A stretch of DNA of 21,206 nucleotides from assembly GCA_016218905.1 (NCBI GenBank), contig JACRCS010000563.1:1-21206 (forward strand). Direction: 5' to 3'. Numbering within the stretch: the stretch's first letter is position 1; each line of letters opens with the position of its first letter. Shown here piece by piece: positions 15,152 through 21,206 of this stretch. Made by a program: the position numbers and the translations under genes. A model generated the notes under the pieces. It ran no database searches. It saw only the letters and a list, made by a program, of their open reading frames with translations, and had not been told where the DNA came from. The stretch comes from Deltaproteobacteria bacterium. Lineage in GTDB: Bacteria; Desulfobacterota_C; Deferrisomatia; Deferrisomatales; JACRMM01.

Positions 15152-15220
15152 ACCTCGTTGGGCCTGTGTTGACAGGCAGATAGAATGCGTTTGCCGACAC
15201 AATTCCATCACCAACGAGGT
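15152..15220 (+). promoter_or_regulatory. 10-bp inverted repeat that can sequester the transposase ribosome binding site in read-through RNA
   Basis: ACCTCGTTGG (15152-15161) and CCAACGAGGT (15211-15220) are exact inverted copies 49 bases apart. The right arm contains GAGGT of the Shine-Dalgarno sequence GAGGTGA (15216-15222), seven bases before ATG 15230. RNA starting outside the element would contain both arms. RNA from the internal promoter (start near 15193) would lack the left arm. Confidence 0.55.
15158..15186 (+). promoter_or_regulatory. Candidate sigma-70 promoter of the IS1380 transposase
   Basis: TTGGGC (15158-15163) as -35, a 17-base spacer, and TAGAAT (15181-15186) as -10. The predicted start is near 15193. 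The -35 overlaps the left arm of the inverted repeat. A TTGACA at 15169-15174 is a better -35 by sequence but has no -10 at the right distance. Confidence 0.45.
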
Positions 15221-15229
15221 GAGAGAACG

Positions 15230-16744
15230 ATGCCACAAGGAGTGCTCGCGTTCCAGTACGAAGAGGAGAAGCAGGCGAGCGGTCTGACCGGACTCGGGGG
15301 CCTGCCCACGTACTTGGATCTGATCCATGCAAGTGGTTTGCCGAAGGCGATCTGCCACCGGCTTACGATCCGCTCGAAGGGGCAGGGGTGGTCGGATACA
15401 GGGATGATCGTATCGCTGATCGCCTTGAACGTGGCGGGCGGAGACTGCGTGGAAGATCTCAACGTCCTGGAAGCCGACGAGGGGCTGAGCCGAATGATGC
15501 TTCGGTTCCAGTTCCAGGGGATGAGCCGCAAAGAGCGGCGGCAAGAGGAGCGGCGCTGGCGTAAGGAGAAGAAGCGTGGGGTAGCGTCGCCCTCGGCGGC
15601 TTTTCGCTACTTGAGCGAGTTCCATGACGAGGAGCAGGAGAAAAAACGCCGTCCCCACGAAGCATTCATCCCGGCGGAAAACGCAGGGCTCAAGGGTTTG
15701 TGGCAGGTGCATAAGGATTTCATCGGGTTCGTTCAGCGTCGGCGGCCGGAGTCGGTCGCAACGTTGGACATGGATGCGACGCTGGTAGAGACGAGCAAGG
15801 AAGAGGCGCTTTGGAGCTACAAGGGGTTCAAGGCGTATCAGCCGCTCAACGTCTACTGGCACGAGCAGGACCTGGTGGTCTACTCCCAGTTCCGCGACGG
15901 CAACGTCAATTGTGGGCATCGTCAGACCGAGGTATTCCAACGGGCGATGGAACAGCTGCCGGAGGGGGTGAAGGAAGTCTACGCCCGCACAGATACTCAG
16001 GGTTATGAGCAGGCATTTCTGCAGTACCTGGCGGAAGGCAAGAACGAGCGGTTCGGCGTCATTGCGTTTGCGGTGGGAGCCGACGTGACGGAGGCGTTTC
16101 GCAAGGCGGTGGCTGAAGTCAAAGAGGAGGAATGGAACCCACTGGATGATCGAGGCCAGCAGTGGGCGGAAGTCTGCTACGTCCCGAACTGGGTGGGGCA
16201 CCAGAAACCCAGGGAGGAGGGACCGAAGTACCGGTTCTTGGCGGTCCGAGAGCCCCTAGCCGAACCCGAGTTGCCTGGGCTGGAGAAGAAGCAGGAAGAG
16301 CTGCCGTTCCCGACGATGGAATTCGGGGGGAAGGGGCGCTACAAACTTTTCGGCGTCGTCACGAACCGGGACCTGCCCGGAGCCGAACTGATCCGATGGC
16401 ACCGGCAGCGCTGCGGCGCGAGCGAAATGGCCCACTCGGTGATGAAGGAAGATCTGGCGGGAGGCAAGCTGCCTTCCAAGCTCTTTGGGGCGAACGCCGC
16501 CTGGTGGGCGATCATGCTGCTGGCCTACAACCTGAACAGTGCCATGAAGCGGCTGGTGCTCGGAGGCCATTGGGTGAGCAAGCGGCTCAAGGCGATTCGA
16601 TACGCGCTCATCCATGTCGCTGCACGGGTTCTCGAGAGTGGGCGCCAGTTGATCGTGCGCCTCGCCGGAGGGCATCCCTCCAACGAACTGCTGTGGAGGG
16701 CGAGAGCTCGCATCCTCGAACTGATGCAGCCGGCAACCGGGTAG
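15230..16744 (+). CDS. IS1380-family transposase (DDE type)
   Basis: 504 residues. ATG 15230 is chosen because GAGGTGA lies seven bases upstream; an in-frame ATG at 15185 lies at the -10 and would start before the mapped signals. The product opens MPQGVLAFQYEEEKQASGLTG. Its early region GMIVSLIALNVAGGDCVEDLNVLE is typical of the family. Candidate catalytic residues are the Asp in TLDMDATLVETSKEEALWSYKG (about 180-200), the Asp in EVYARTDTQGYE, and the Glu in RHRQRCGASEMAHSVMKEDL (the family's Tyr/Arg-Glu-Lys-type segment). The end is YNLNSAMKRLVLG, then RYALIHVAARV. It looks complete and undisrupted, so the element may still be active. It is the only gene inside the inverted repeats. Confidence 0.9.
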   Translation: MPQGVLAFQYEEEKQASGLTGLGGLPTYLDLIHASGLPKAICHRLTIRSKGQGWSDTGMIVSLIALNVAGGDCVEDLNVLEADEGLSRMMLRFQFQGMSRKERRQEERRWRKEKKRGVASPSAAFRYLSEFHDEEQEKKRRPHEAFIPAENAGLKGLWQVHKDFIGFVQRRRPESVATLDMDATLVETSKEEALWSYKGFKAYQPLNVYWHEQDLVVYSQFRDGNVNCGHRQTEVFQRAMEQLPEGVKEVYARTDTQGYEQAFLQYLAEGKNERFGVIAFAVGADVTEAFRKAVAEVKEEEWNPLDDRGQQWAEVCYVPNWVGHQKPREEGPKYRFLAVREPLAEPELPGLEKKQEELPFPTMEFGGKGRYKLFGVVTNRDLPGAELIRWHRQRCGASEMAHSVMKEDLAGGKLPSKLFGANAAWWAIMLLAYNLNSAMKRLVLGGHWVSKRLKAIRYALIHVAARVLESGRQLIVRLAGGHPSNELLWRARARILELMQPATG

Positions 16745-16803
16745 GCCGGCACGGTTCCGACACCAACGCGTCCAGGGGAAGCAGGGGGAGAGTGCGCCCT
16801 GAG

Positions 16804-16839
16804 AACGACGAGAAGCGCCCTCAAAACGACGAGAAGCGC
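16804..16839 (+). repeat. Two 15-base direct repeats in the IS 3' region
   Basis: AACGACGAGAAGCGC occurs at 16804-16818 and again at 16825-16839, a 21-base period. Such repeats near a transposon end can be transposase binding sites; this is speculative. Confidence 0.5.
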
Positions 16840-16960
16840 GGTCCGGGTGCGAACACTTCGCGGCGCGGCCACGCTGCATGACTAGCTTACGTCAAAAGCT
16901 AGCCCAGACTCTCGGCGGATGAGCGTTGTGTACCCAAGCTCCCCAACCGAGCGAGGCAGG

Positions 16961-16974
16961 CGGTGGATCCTGGG
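16961..16974 (-). repeat. Right terminal inverted repeat of the IS1380 element
   Basis: Plus-strand CGGTGGATCCTGGG is the reverse complement of the left end's first 14 bases, with one mismatch. It lies 217 bases after the transposase stop codon. Confidence 0.65.
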
Positions 16975-17048
16975 GGCTACGCGGACTTGCGAACGAGCAG
17001 GAAGGGTGAGCGTGGCGTTCGGGCCCGCGGAGCCGTCACATTGCGGTG

Positions 17049-17077
17049 TTGACACGGCGCTCGTCGGAGGATATTGC
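17049..17077 (+). promoter_or_regulatory. Candidate promoter of the IclR-family gene
   Basis: A perfect TTGACA (17049-17054), a 17-base spacer and TATTGC (17072-17077). The -10 is weak. The predicted start near 17084 would leave a leader of about 45 bases before the GTG start codon and argues against the earlier in-frame TTG at 17074. Confidence 0.4.
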
Positions 17078-17127
17078 TGCTTCATGGTACGGATGCGTCG
17101 CAAAACCGTCATGAGGAGCAGCCCGAG

Positions 17128-17904
17128 GTGAAGAACGAGGGACTCGTTGTGCTCGAGAGGGCGTTGGGCGTCCTCCATTTTGTTGCCACCCGGACGGACG
17201 CGAGCCTGGCCGAGATTTCGAAGGGCATGAACCTCGGCAAGAGCACCGTAGCCCGACTCATAACTTGCCTCGAGGCAGCCGGCCTACTCGCGCGGCAGCC
17301 GGAAGCTCAACGTTTTTACGTCGGCCCTCGTGTGTTGGAGTACTCTTTCGCAGCTCGTCGAGGCAGTTCCCTCATTGCCGCGGCGCATCCCCACATGGTC
17401 TCACTGGAGAGCGAAGTCGGCGAGACGGTGGGACTTCACGTGCGCGTCGGAGATCGGAGGCTGTGTGTGCACGAGGTGGAAAGCCATAACCCGCTGAGAT
17501 ACGTGCACGGCGTGGGAAGACCCGGTCCCCTGAACGCCGGTGCCATTGGCAAGGTCATCCTCGCCTTTCAGCCCCTGGACGACCAGAAGGCGGTCTTGGG
17601 GCGGTTGCAGGGCCTGCCGGTCGATTCGCTTGTCGCCTCCGGGGGCCGAGAGCTGGAGGCAGAATTGGCCGCGATCAAGCAACGCGGTTATGGGCTGAGT
17701 CGCGGAGAGATCGTCTCAGGCGCGATTTCTCTCGCCGCTCCGGTCTTCGATCGCTCCGGCAAGCTCGCCGGGGCTTTGAGTATCACCGGCTTGGACGCCC
17801 GAATACCCGAAGAGCGCGTCTCCTCCATAGCAACGAACCTGTGCGACTCCGCCCGCACGATTTCTCACAGCCTCGGGCACGGATCCATCGACCTCACCTC
17901 CTGA
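17128..17904 (+). CDS. IclR-family transcriptional regulator
   Basis: 258 residues from GTG 17128, with AGGAG ten bases upstream. This is the usual family length of about 250. The frame is also open from TTG 17074, but that codon falls on the predicted -10. The N-terminal winged helix-turn-helix covers about residues 1-65: ALGVLHFVATRTDASLAEIS, then GKSTVARLITCLEAAGLL as the recognition helix, then the wing. The C-terminal effector domain (about 75-250) has the usual landmarks: HPHMVSLESEVGETVGLHV, RPGPLNAGAIGKVILAF and the late GYGLSRGEIVSGAISLAAPVFD. IclR proteins bind small metabolites such as aromatic or sugar acids; this one's ligand is unknown. It converges with the selenoenzyme gene, 82 bases separating the stop codons, so it need not control it. 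Confidence 0.9.
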   Translation: MKNEGLVVLERALGVLHFVATRTDASLAEISKGMNLGKSTVARLITCLEAAGLLARQPEAQRFYVGPRVLEYSFAARRGSSLIAAAHPHMVSLESEVGETVGLHVRVGDRRLCVHEVESHNPLRYVHGVGRPGPLNAGAIGKVILAFQPLDDQKAVLGRLQGLPVDSLVASGGRELEAELAAIKQRGYGLSRGEIVSGAISLAAPVFDRSGKLAGALSITGLDARIPEERVSSIATNLCDSARTISHSLGHGSIDLTS

Positions 17905-17986
17905 CGCCCCGAGCTCCCGAAAAACATCCCACGTCTCCCCCTTGGCGGCTCCGCGTCAGGCGCCGGTCCTCTCCGGCAGGCGTCCC

Positions 17987-19327
17987 TCAGCGCAGCGCTC
18001 TTCTCGCCGCGGTCTGGACCGGGTCCCAGACAGGGGAGAAGGGGGGCGCGTAGCTCAGGTCCATGTCCACCAGGTCCTGGGCAGTGAGACCGAGGGTGAC
18101 TGCGGTGGCCAGGACGTCGATCCGCTTCGCGGCGCCCTCGGTCCCGACGATCTGGCCTCCTGCGAGCCTTCCGCTCCGCTTCTCCCACAGGAGCTTCACC
18201 GTGATCTTCCCCGAGCCCGGGAAGTAGTGCGCTCGGGTCCGGCTCTCGATCCGCGCGGTCTCGAACTCCCATCCGAGGTCCCGGAGCTCCTTTTCCTGAA
18301 GCCCCGTGCGGGCTACCTCGAGGTCACAGAGCTTGCTCACCGCGGTCCCGACGGCGCCGGGAAAGGTCGCGTCCCCGCCGCCGAGGTTGATCCCCGCGAC
18401 GCGCCCCTGCCTGTTGGCCACGGTTCCCAGGGCCACGTGGAAGGGCTTCCGGCTCACGCGGTGGAACGTTTCCACGCAGTCGCCGGCGGCCCAGATCCCT
18501 TCCACTTCGGTCCGCATCCGGTCGTCGACCCGGATGCCGCCGCTCTCTCCCACGGGGACCTTCGCCCTCTCAGCCAGGACGGCGTTCGGGCGGACGCCCA
18601 GGCCCAGCACCACCACGTCCGCGGCAAGGGTCCGATTCTCGGTGACCACGGCTCGCGCTTTCCCCGCTTCGGACTCGACCGCTTTCAGACCCTCTTGGAG
18701 GTAGAGCTCCACCCCGAGCCGCTCCAGCGCCTCGGATACCAGAACCGCCATGTCCGGATCGAGCGTGCCCATCACCTGGGGTGCCTGGTCCACCAGCGAG
18801 ACGTGGAGCCCTCGTCGGCGAAACGCCTCCGCCATCTCGAGCCCGATGTAGCCTCCGCCCACGATGACGGCACGGGACGGGCGATCGCGCTCCAGGGCGT
18901 CAAAGAGCTCTGCGGCCTCGGAGAGCGTGTTGACCCCGTACACCCCCGGACCGTCGAGCCCGGGGAGGTCCGGCCGGAGAGGAACGGCGCCGGTCGCGAT
19001 CAGGAGCTGATCGAAAGCCTCCCAGCGCTCCTTGTCGCTTCGGACCCGAACCCGCTGCCTTCCGCGGTCGATCTCGGTGACTTCGTGGGACACCCGGGCA
19101 TCGATGTCGTACTTCGCCCGGAACGTCTCAGGCGTGCGGACAACCAGGTCCTCCCTCTCGTCGACCAGACCGCCGACGTAGTAGGGAATGCCTCAGGCCG
19201 AGTAGGACGTGTAGCGGCCCTTCTCGAACGCGACGATCTCGAGTTCCGGTCTCCTGCGGCGCGCCTGGGAGGCCGCGCTCATGCCCGCGGCGTCTCCACC
19301 GATGATCACCAGCCGCTCTCGCGCCAT
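17987..19327 (-). CDS. Selenocysteine-containing CoA-disulfide reductase / NADH oxidase-type flavoprotein (TGA at codon 45 read as Sec)
   Basis: The gene starts at ATG 19327, with GGGAGG eight bases upstream, and ends with TGA at 17987-17989: 446 residues with one internal in-frame TGA at 19195-19193. The N-terminus has the FAD-binding motif LVIIGGDAAGMSAAS (about 6-20). The TGA is codon 45 in RYTSYSA-U-GIPYYVGG. CoA-disulfide reductases and NADH oxidases of the pyridine nucleotide-disulfide family carry their single redox Cys at exactly this place. A second Rossmann motif AVIVGGGYIGLEMAEAF is at about 153-169, AAGDC of the FAD site at 280-284, and the dimer-domain YAPPFSPVWDP at 426-436, typical of CoA-disulfide reductase. 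Both sides of the TGA are fully conserved, and the TGA is followed by a SECIS-like hairpin. Likely reaction: NAD(P)H-dependent reduction of CoA disulfide, polysulfide or peroxide/O2. A recent nonsense mutation is the alternative. Confidence 0.87.
19159..19178 (-). promoter_or_regulatory. Bacterial SECIS-like hairpin for UGA recoding
   Basis: On the minus strand, starting 15 bases after the TGA, CGUCGGC pairs with GUCGACG (five Watson-Crick pairs, one G-U wobble, then C-G). The loop is GGUCUG. The loop begins 22 bases after the UGA. The E. coli fdhF SECIS has an AGGUCU loop, with GGUCU starting about 19 bases after its UGA. Bacterial SECIS elements need loop guanines and a UGA-to-loop distance of roughly 16-37 bases; both conditions are met. 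Confidence 0.75.
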
Positions 19328-19518
19328 CTATACGGCCTCCCTTCTGCCTCTTCGGGTTTGCGAAACGTACGCAGGCCTGCGCCGACAAAGTGAGCAGACG
19401 GCACATCCCTCCCCCGGCGGGAAGAGCTTAGCCGCGCGGGGAGCAATGAAAAGACCTGAAGGCGCAGACGTGCTACCCCGAGGCGGCCGCGAGCCGGGCG
19501 CTCGGCCGGCCGGTCGCT

Positions 19519-21168
19519 TCAGCTTCGCGGACGCCGGGGAGCGACCGGCTCGGCGAGCCAGTGGGAGACCTTCTGGCGCGGCTCTCCCCGGTGGTAGGAG
19601 TGGCAGCGCTTGAGCACCTCCCGGTCCGCTGCGGTCAGCCGCTCGTGCTGGCGGAGGTGCTCGGCCCACGATTCCACGACGAAGAGTTCCTGGTAGCGCT
19701 CCGGGTCCGCGGGGTCGCTGTAGAGTTCCCAGCGAATCGCCCCGTCGCGGAGCCGGATCTCGCGCACGTCCCTCATCGCGTCGAGGAAACCCTCGACGGT
19801 CCTCGGATCGATCTGGTACTCGACCGTGATCGCCACGGGCCCCCGGGCCAGGAGCGGCGCCGGCGGGGGCTGCGCCTCGCGCCAACGGCCGAAGGGCGTC
19901 AGGTCCCGCCCTCCGGAAGGGATCCGCAGGTGCCGGGTGGCGGCGAAGCCTAGGGCGAGCGCGGCCGCGGCGAGCTCGAGCGCGCGGGGAACGCTCGTGA
20001 GTCTCGCGGCGTACCCCCAGAAGGCGCTCCCGAGGGCCAGGCCGCCGAAGGTCGAGAGGAGGTGGACCGACATCGCTCGCCCGCGGACCCAGGTGGGAGC
20101 GGCGAGCTGGGCGCCGGCGATGAAGCTCGTCAGAAGGAGCATCCACGCCGCCCCGGCCGCCCAGAGCACGAGGCACACGGCGGGAAAGACGCGCAGGTGT
20201 GCGAGCGTGAGCAGCGCCGCCGCGAAGAGGAGCCAGGCGGCGGCGAGGGAGCGGTTTCGCGGGTCGCGGCGGCGCACCGCCGGCAGGAACGTGGCCGTGG
20301 TGAGGGCGCCGACGCCCACGCTGCCGACCATGAACCCATAGCCCTGTGGGCCTCGGCCGAGCTCGGCGCGCGCCAGCAGGGGGAGCAGAGCCCAGAAGGC
20401 GCTGGCGCCGAGGACGAAGGCCGCGCTCCTCCAGAGCACCGCCCGCAGCTCCGGGGCGAAGCGGACGTACCGGATGCCCGCACGCATGGCCCCGAAGAGG
20501 CGCTCGGCGGGGAGCGCGCTCACCTGCCTGGGGCGGTCCCAGCGGTAGACTGTCGCAATGAGGCCGAGATACGAGGCGGCGTTGAGGAAGAAGGCCCACG
20601 CGGGTCCGGCCGCCGCGATCACGGCGCCCCCGAGCGCCGGGCCCACGGCCCTCGAGACGTTCATCGCGACCCCGTTGAGGGTTACCGCGACGGGAACCTG
20701 CGAGACGGGTACGAGCTCGCTCAGCACCGCAAACCAGGCGGGTGCGCTGGCGGCGACGCCGAGACCCATCGCGAACGTCAGCGCCAGGAGCGCCAGGGTT
20801 CCCGTACCGCCTGTGAGTGTCAGGAGCCCGAGGAACGCGGCGGCCACGCACGACCAGCTTTGGGTCGCGAGGAGGAGCCTGCGGCGGTCGACCACGTCGG
20901 CGAGCGCGCCGGCAGGGATCGCCAGCAGGAACATGGGGAGCGTCGTCGCGGCCTGGACGAGGGAGACCATCAGGGGGTCGGCCGTGAGCGACGTCATGAG
21001 CCACGCCGCTCCAAGCTCGTGGCACCAGGTGCCGATGAGCGAGACCACGTTCGCGATCCAGAGCGAACGGAAGACCGGGTGAGCGAGAGGGGCCCATCCT
21101 GCGCCCAGCCCCGAGGAGAGCTCAGCCCCCCGCGCCCCCTGATCGTCCTCGTCGTGCGCCGACGCCAC
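19519..21168 (-). CDS. MFS exporter (MFS_3/EntS-like) with C-terminal ferredoxin-fold domain; start may lie beyond the window
   Basis: 549 residues from GTG 21168; GAGGAGG lies eleven bases upstream, a little far. The frame remains open without a stop to the window edge, so a longer N-terminus is possible. The transporter part (about 25-430) has many hydrophobic segments and the MFS loop motif GALADVVDRRRLL between helices 2 and 3, with NGVAMNVSRAVGPALGG in the following helices, as in the EntS/MFS_3 group. Residues about 445-540 (VEYQIDPRTVEGFLDAM, then ELFVVESWAEHLRQHERLTAADREV) form a dimeric alpha-beta barrel-like extension that occurs in this MFS subgroup. It lies 191 bases upstream of the selenoenzyme on the same strand. 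Whether they share a transcript is unclear. The substrate is unknown. Confidence 0.85.
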   Translation of the reverse strand: MASAHDEDDQGARGAELSSGLGAGWAPLAHPVFRSLWIANVVSLIGTWCHELGAAWLMTSLTADPLMVSLVQAATTLPMFLLAIPAGALADVVDRRRLLLATQSWSCVAAAFLGLLTLTGGTGTLALLALTFAMGLGVAASAPAWFAVLSELVPVSQVPVAVTLNGVAMNVSRAVGPALGGAVIAAAGPAWAFFLNAASYLGLIATVYRWDRPRQVSALPAERLFGAMRAGIRYVRFAPELRAVLWRSAAFVLGASAFWALLPLLARAELGRGPQGYGFMVGSVGVGALTTATFLPAVRRRDPRNRSLAAAWLLFAAALLTLAHLRVFPAVCLVLWAAGAAWMLLLTSFIAGAQLAAPTWVRGRAMSVHLLSTFGGLALGSAFWGYAARLTSVPRALELAAAALALGFAATRHLRIPSGGRDLTPFGRWREAQPPPAPLLARGPVAITVEYQIDPRTVEGFLDAMRDVREIRLRDGAIRWELYSDPADPERYQELFVVESWAEHLRQHERLTAADREVLKRCHSYHRGEPRQKVSHWLAEPVAPRRPRS

Positions 21169-21206
21169 GCGGCGCCGGTCCTCCTCGGAACCGGCGCCGG
21201 CTTGTA

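Larger units (their letters stand above)
15122..16974 (+). mobile_element. IS1380-family insertion sequence (about 1.85 kb)
   Basis: The left end reads CCCAGCATCCACCGTCAG (15122-15139). The right end, read inward on the minus strand from 16974, reads CCCAGGATCCACCGCCTG. The first 14 bases match at 13 positions. The left end also closely resembles my recollection of the ISEcp1 end (CCTAGATTCTACGTCAG), a member of the IS1380 family. It encloses one transposase gene and is within the family's size range. The flanking five bases (GGGGG left, GGCTA right) do not match, so no target duplication is seen. One end may have been rearranged, or the insertion is old. Confidence 0.75.
16745..17127. other. 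Non-coding 3' part of the IS and upstream region of the IclR gene
   Basis: Up to 16974 this is the tail of the insertion sequence. It holds a 15-base direct repeat AACGACGAGAAGCGC (16804-16818 and 16825-16839) and a stem CTAGCTT / AAGCTAG (16882-16888, 16896-16902). From 16975 to 17127 it is the IclR promoter region. Small open frames occur but none is recognisable. Confidence 0.5.

Noticed and set aside
15101..16201. Minus-strand open frame inside the IS1380 transposase
   Set aside because: The plus-strand transposase is clear and the opposite product has low-complexity Leu/Pro/Arg composition.
17987..19093. Shorter reductase starting at GTG 19093
   Set aside because: This start would remove the FAD motif and the active-site segment. 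The ribosome binding site and conserved N-terminus are at 19327, with the TGA between them.
17942..19393. Plus-strand open frame opposite the selenoenzyme
   Set aside because: Antisense shadow of the flavoprotein; no motif.
19128..19406. Small minus-strand frame starting near 19406 with a purine-rich site before it
   Set aside because: It runs in another frame through the start of the selenoenzyme and resembles nothing.
19328..21097. Second long minus-strand frame overlapping the MFS gene
   Set aside because: Arg/Pro/Gly-rich off-frame reading; the MFS frame has clear hydrophobic helices and motifs.
1..21206. CRISPR array, tRNA or rRNA genes
   Set aside because: No regularly spaced repeats and no tRNA cloverleaf or rRNA signature were recognised by eye.

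Overview
The window is GC-rich DNA from what looks like a Gram-negative, probably environmental bacterium. Secreted multicopper-oxidase proteins, a DUF1329-type envelope protein and a selenocysteine enzyme together suggest a delta-proteobacterial, NC10-like or similar lineage. This placement is an inference from gene content; there is no marker gene here. Almost every gene has a clear AGGAG-type ribosome binding site.

Region 1 (1-10718, all minus strand) is one tightly spaced operon of five secreted proteins. In transcription order these are: a giant 1801-residue surface protein (SdrD-B-like, IPT/TIG and parallel beta-helix parts); multicopper-oxidase-like protein A (complete first-domain motifs); multicopper-oxidase-like protein B (the complementary HPxHxHG motif, but Ser in place of the type 1 Cys); a cupredoxin-fold protein with almost no copper-ligand histidines, fused to three cadherin/VCBS-like repeats; and a secreted protein cut by the window edge. 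Copper ligands normally held by one polypeptide are spread over two neighbouring genes.

Region 2 (about 10719-17127) is a scarred accessory zone. It holds a REP-associated-type (HUH/Y1) transposase with an altered catalytic motif, a heavily deleted isoquinoline 1-oxidoreductase-type pseudogene, a GC-rich intergenic repeat and a perfect 12-bp hairpin. It also holds an intact DUF1329 gene preceded by what looks like a remnant of its usual outer-membrane partner, and an IS1380-family element (related to ISEcp1 by its ends) with a hairpin that could hide its own ribosome binding site from read-through transcripts.

Region 3 (17128-21206) holds an IclR-family regulator on plus, convergent with a FAD-dependent CoA-disulfide reductase/NADH oxidase on minus. 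Next comes an MFS exporter with a C-terminal ferredoxin-fold domain, possibly cut by the window edge. The reductase is the main discovery. Its reading frame is interrupted by one TGA exactly where the family has its redox-active Cys (SYSA-C-GIPYY). The TGA is followed at the right distance by a hairpin with a GGUCU apical loop like the E. coli fdhF SECIS. I read it as a selenoprotein (Sec45), which ordinary gene calling would truncate to a protein starting near 19093.
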